Positions 5,407 to 7,308 of a DNA stretch of 7,308 nt are shown piece after piece. Every line of letters starts with the position of its first letter. The first letter of the stretch is position 1. The position numbers and the translations under genes were made by a program. This DNA comes from Chloroflexota bacterium (GTDB lineage Bacteria > Chloroflexota > Limnocylindria > Limnocylindrales > CSP1-4): the NCBI GenBank assembly GCA_021785115.1, contig JAJYGO010000488.1, forward strand, positions 1 to 7,308, given 5' to 3'. The notes under the pieces were generated by a model. That model was not told the origin of the DNA. It did no database searches and was given only the letters and a program-made list of their open reading frames with translations.

Positions 5407-6658
5407 CTACCTCGAGCGCACGCCCCGCTCGCGCGAGCTATTCGAGCGGGCGATCAGGTCGCTCCCGGGCGGCTCGACTCGGACGACGGTCTACACCGCG
5501 CCCTATCCGCCATACATCGCGGCGGGCGAGGGGCTCACCATTCGCGACGTGGATGGCAACGTCTATCGCGACTTTCTCGGCAACTACACCTCGCTCATCC
5601 TAGGGCACGCACATCCCGCGGTCGTCGCGGCGGTGGAGGCGCAGGTGCGGCGCGGTTCTGCCTTCGCGGCGCCGACGGAGACCGAGATTGAGCTGGCCGA
5701 AGAGCTCCGGCGCCGGCTGCCATCGCTCGAGCGCGCCCGGTTCACGAACTCCGGCACCGAGGCGACGATGTTTGCCATCCGGGCGGCTCGGGCGTTCACC
5801 GCTCGTCCGCTCCTCGCCAAGTTCGAGCGCTGCTATCACGGCACCCACGACGGCGTCATGGCCGGCACAACCGGCGTGCCCGACGCGATGTCGGGGCTGG
5901 TGGTCGAGCTGCCATGGGAGGACGCCGACGGGGTCGAGCGAGCCCTCCGCGGCCGCGAGCGGGACCTGGCGGCGATCATCATCGAGCCGATCCAGGGTGC
6001 CGGCGGCGTGCGCGCGGCGAGCCCCGAGTTCCTCGCCTTCCTGCGGGCGTTCGCCGACCGCCACGGCGCGCTGCTCATCTTCGACGAGATCATCGCCTTC
6101 CGGGTCGGTTTTCATGGCGCGCAGGGCGTCTTTGGCGTGCGCCCGGACCTGACGGCGCTCGGCAAGATCATCGGCGGCGGCTACGCCTTCGGGGCATTCG
6201 GCGGCCGGGCCGACGTCATGGACATCTTCGACGCCCGGCGCGCCGGCTCGATCAGCCACGGCGGCACGTTCAACGGCAACCCGGTGGCCGCGGCGGCGGG
6301 GCTCGCCACCCTCCGCGAGCTCACCCCGGACGTGTTCGCGCGCCTGGATGCCCTCGGCCAGCGCCTTCACATGCGCTTGGCCGAGACGATCGGGCGGAAC
6401 GGCCTCGACGCCCGGACCGCCGTCGTCGGATCGCTCTTCCAGGTCTGGTCGGGCGAGGGTGTGTCAGCCGTCGCCACCGGTGTCGGCGGCGTGCCGGAGA
6501 TCTTCCTCGAGCTGCTGCTCGAAGGGTTCTACGTGGCGCCCCGCGGGATGGGCGCGATCCCGGCGATCGCGACGGAGTCGGACGTCGACGACCTGGCCGC
6601 CGCGACCGGGCGGGTGCTTCTGGCGCGACAGCCGGTGCCGCTGGTCGCGCGAAGCTAG
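5390..6658 (+). CDS. Class-III PLP aminotransferase, glutamate-1-semialdehyde aminomutase-like
   Basis: This intact 422-residue fold-type I enzyme has normal family length. Landmarks in order: LPGGSTRTT near the N-terminus; WD/VDGN-like DVDGNVYRDFLGNYTS; phosphate-binding NSGTEA (120-125); YHGTHD (149-154), which stacks on the cofactor; EPIQ (199-202); D232 in IFDEI, which pairs with the PLP pyridine nitrogen; Schiff-base lysine K259 in GKIIGGG; and T293 in HGGTFNGNP. All catalytic residues are present. The family transfers or shifts amino groups on amino-acid-like substrates. The sequence resembles HemL, but no haem gene is nearby, so I expect a side branch acting on another substrate rather than the true tetrapyrrole enzyme. 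The start is set by GGAGG ten bases upstream. Codon use is typical of the window and there is no sign of decay, unlike its neighbours. Confidence 0.93.
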   Translation: MSLVDDYLERTPRSRELFERAIRSLPGGSTRTTVYTAPYPPYIAAGEGLTIRDVDGNVYRDFLGNYTSLILGHAHPAVVAAVEAQVRRGSAFAAPTETEIELAEELRRRLPSLERARFTNSGTEATMFAIRAARAFTARPLLAKFERCYHGTHDGVMAGTTGVPDAMSGLVVELPWEDADGVERALRGRERDLAAIIIEPIQGAGGVRAASPEFLAFLRAFADRHGALLIFDEIIAFRVGFHGAQGVFGVRPDLTALGKIIGGGYAFGAFGGRADVMDIFDARRAGSISHGGTFNGNPVAAAAGLATLRELTPDVFARLDALGQRLHMRLAETIGRNGLDARTAVVGSLFQVWSGEGVSAVATGVGGVPEIFLELLLEGFYVAPRGMGAIPAIATESDVDDLAAATGRVLLARQPVPLVARS

Positions 6659-7055
6659 TCGTCCCGGAGCTCGTCACGACGCGACGATGCTCCTGATGGT
6701 GGGCGAGCCTCCGAGCGTTCACCTTTCGCGAGCTGGATAGAACAGTAGTTCGTGGCGCGCCCGACAGGAGTCAGGCCTTCGGGTACCCACGCGGGATCCC
6801 GGCTCATGCCGATCGAGGGAGCGGAGGACTGGGGGGCCGGATGCCGGCGAACGGCCTAGCGAGGCTCGCCGCGCCCACGCCGGTGAGGCACTCCCGACGA
6901 TGGCGTCGCGGTACATGGCCCTGCGTCGAAGCCACGCGCCCGTTAGCGCCTCCCTTGCCGACCTCAGTGTCGAGGCGATCCGCCTTGCATGGTCAACGCT
7001 CGGAAGTTGGGAAGTCGACCGATGCGGCTGACCCCCGCGCTGCGTGCCCGCCCTT
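6659..7055. other. Gene-free stretch between aminotransferase and Fic gene
   Basis: These 397 bases lie between two convergent genes, and I can support no gene in them. A plus-strand ORF at 6900-7031 (43 residues, including SRYMALRRSHAPVSASLADL) has an almost coding-like composition, but no ribosome site and no recognised family; it could be the tail of a lost gene. A minus-strand ORF at 6719-6916 has the arginine- and serine-rich look of non-coding GC-rich DNA. I found no clear terminator hairpin with a T-run for either flanking gene. Confidence 0.5.
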
Positions 7056-7308
7056 CTACCGAGTTGCCCGCTCGAGCCTCTCCGCGAGGCCCGGCACGGG
7101 ATCGAACACGAACTTCTTGCCGACGAGCCGCCTGGTCAGCAGTCCGCGGTCGACCAAGTCCTGGAGGTCGGTCCTGGCCGACTGCTCGGTGACCCGGTGG
7201 CTCCGCGAGTGGGAGACGGCGGTGTACTCGGCATCGGCGTGCTTGAGCGCGTGGGAGATCAGCGCCACTTGCCGGTGGTTGAGGGTGCTCTCCCGCAGCA
7301 GTGCCGTG
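7056..7308 (-). CDS. Fic-family protein, C-terminal winged-helix end (runs off the window)
   Basis: The minus frame is open from the window edge to a TAG at 7056-7058, giving 83 residues. LNHRQVALISHALKHADAEY is followed by HSRSHRVTEQSARTDLQDLV and GLLTRRLVGKKFVF. This is the winged-helix segment that closes many Fic proteins of the SO_4266/AmpD-like architecture, with NHRQ, the S-x-x-TARTDL-type recognition helix and the GLL wing. Fic enzymes typically AMPylate protein targets through an HPFx[D/E]GN[G/K]R motif, which would lie beyond the window, so activity and any inhibitory helix cannot be checked. The gene converges on the aminotransferase. A small ArsR-like regulator is the main alternative, but NHRQ-type wording favours Fic. 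Confidence 0.72.
   Translation of the reverse strand, partial: TALLRESTLNHRQVALISHALKHADAEYTAVSHSRSHRVTEQSARTDLQDLVDRGLLTRRLVGKKFVFDPVPGLAERLERATR

Noticed and set aside
5600..6370. Long open frame antisense to the aminotransferase (256 residues)
   Set aside because: It mirrors a complete, motif-rich gene. Long antisense frames are expected in GC-rich coding DNA, and the product has no family character.
1..7308. CRISPR array, rRNA gene or intact insertion sequence
   Set aside because: I found no regularly spaced repeats, no rRNA-like sequence, and no transposase with terminal inverted repeats.

Overview
The window is high-GC bacterial DNA, with third codon positions rich in G and C in every convincing gene. 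It has Shine-Dalgarno sites before several genes and one candidate leaderless start. An Actinomycetota or Chloroflexota-like soil or aquatic bacterium fits best. This is inferred from composition and gene families only; no marker gene settles it.

Region by region: (a) 1-306 is core-like. It holds the 5' end of a minus-strand rhodanese-type sulfurtransferase cut by the window edge, and a plus-strand tRNA-Asn(GTT) with an encoded CCA. (b) 292-798 is the C-terminal remnant of a large serine recombinase on the minus strand. It abuts and overlaps the tRNA 3' end and carries an in-frame TGA. (c) 936-2966 is a small divergent cassette. Leftward it has an AraC-type DNA-binding domain lacking an effector domain, then a VOC/glyoxalase-fold protein. 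Rightward it has a CGNR zinc-finger regulator whose stop overlaps the start of a RidA-family protein. Between the two arms lies a short AT-rich patch with a perfect 6-bp dyad and a -10 element placed for a leaderless CGNR transcript. (d) 2967-4386 is decayed DNA: an unassigned coding-like fragment, then the C-terminal half of a second serine recombinase with a frameshift near 3900. (e) 4477-4581 is a 34-codon ORF that looks like a signal peptide alone. It is followed by a Schlafen AlbA_2-domain gene whose 3' part appears lost, overlapping by 17 bases a complete class-III PLP aminotransferase of the glutamate-1-semialdehyde aminomutase-like group. (f) 6659-7055 has no gene I can support. (g) 7056-7308 is the C-terminal winged-helix end of a Fic-family protein on the minus strand.

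Together this looks like an eroded accessory region beside a tRNA gene. Two recombinase carcasses bracket a small regulator/RidA/VOC cassette, and the genes further right show truncations at old junctions. I found no CRISPR array, no rRNA and no intact mobile element. The most promising items for follow-up are the CGNR-RidA pair, whose RidA lacks the usual catalytic arginine and whose operator can be read from sequence, and the tRNA-adjacent recombinase remnant.
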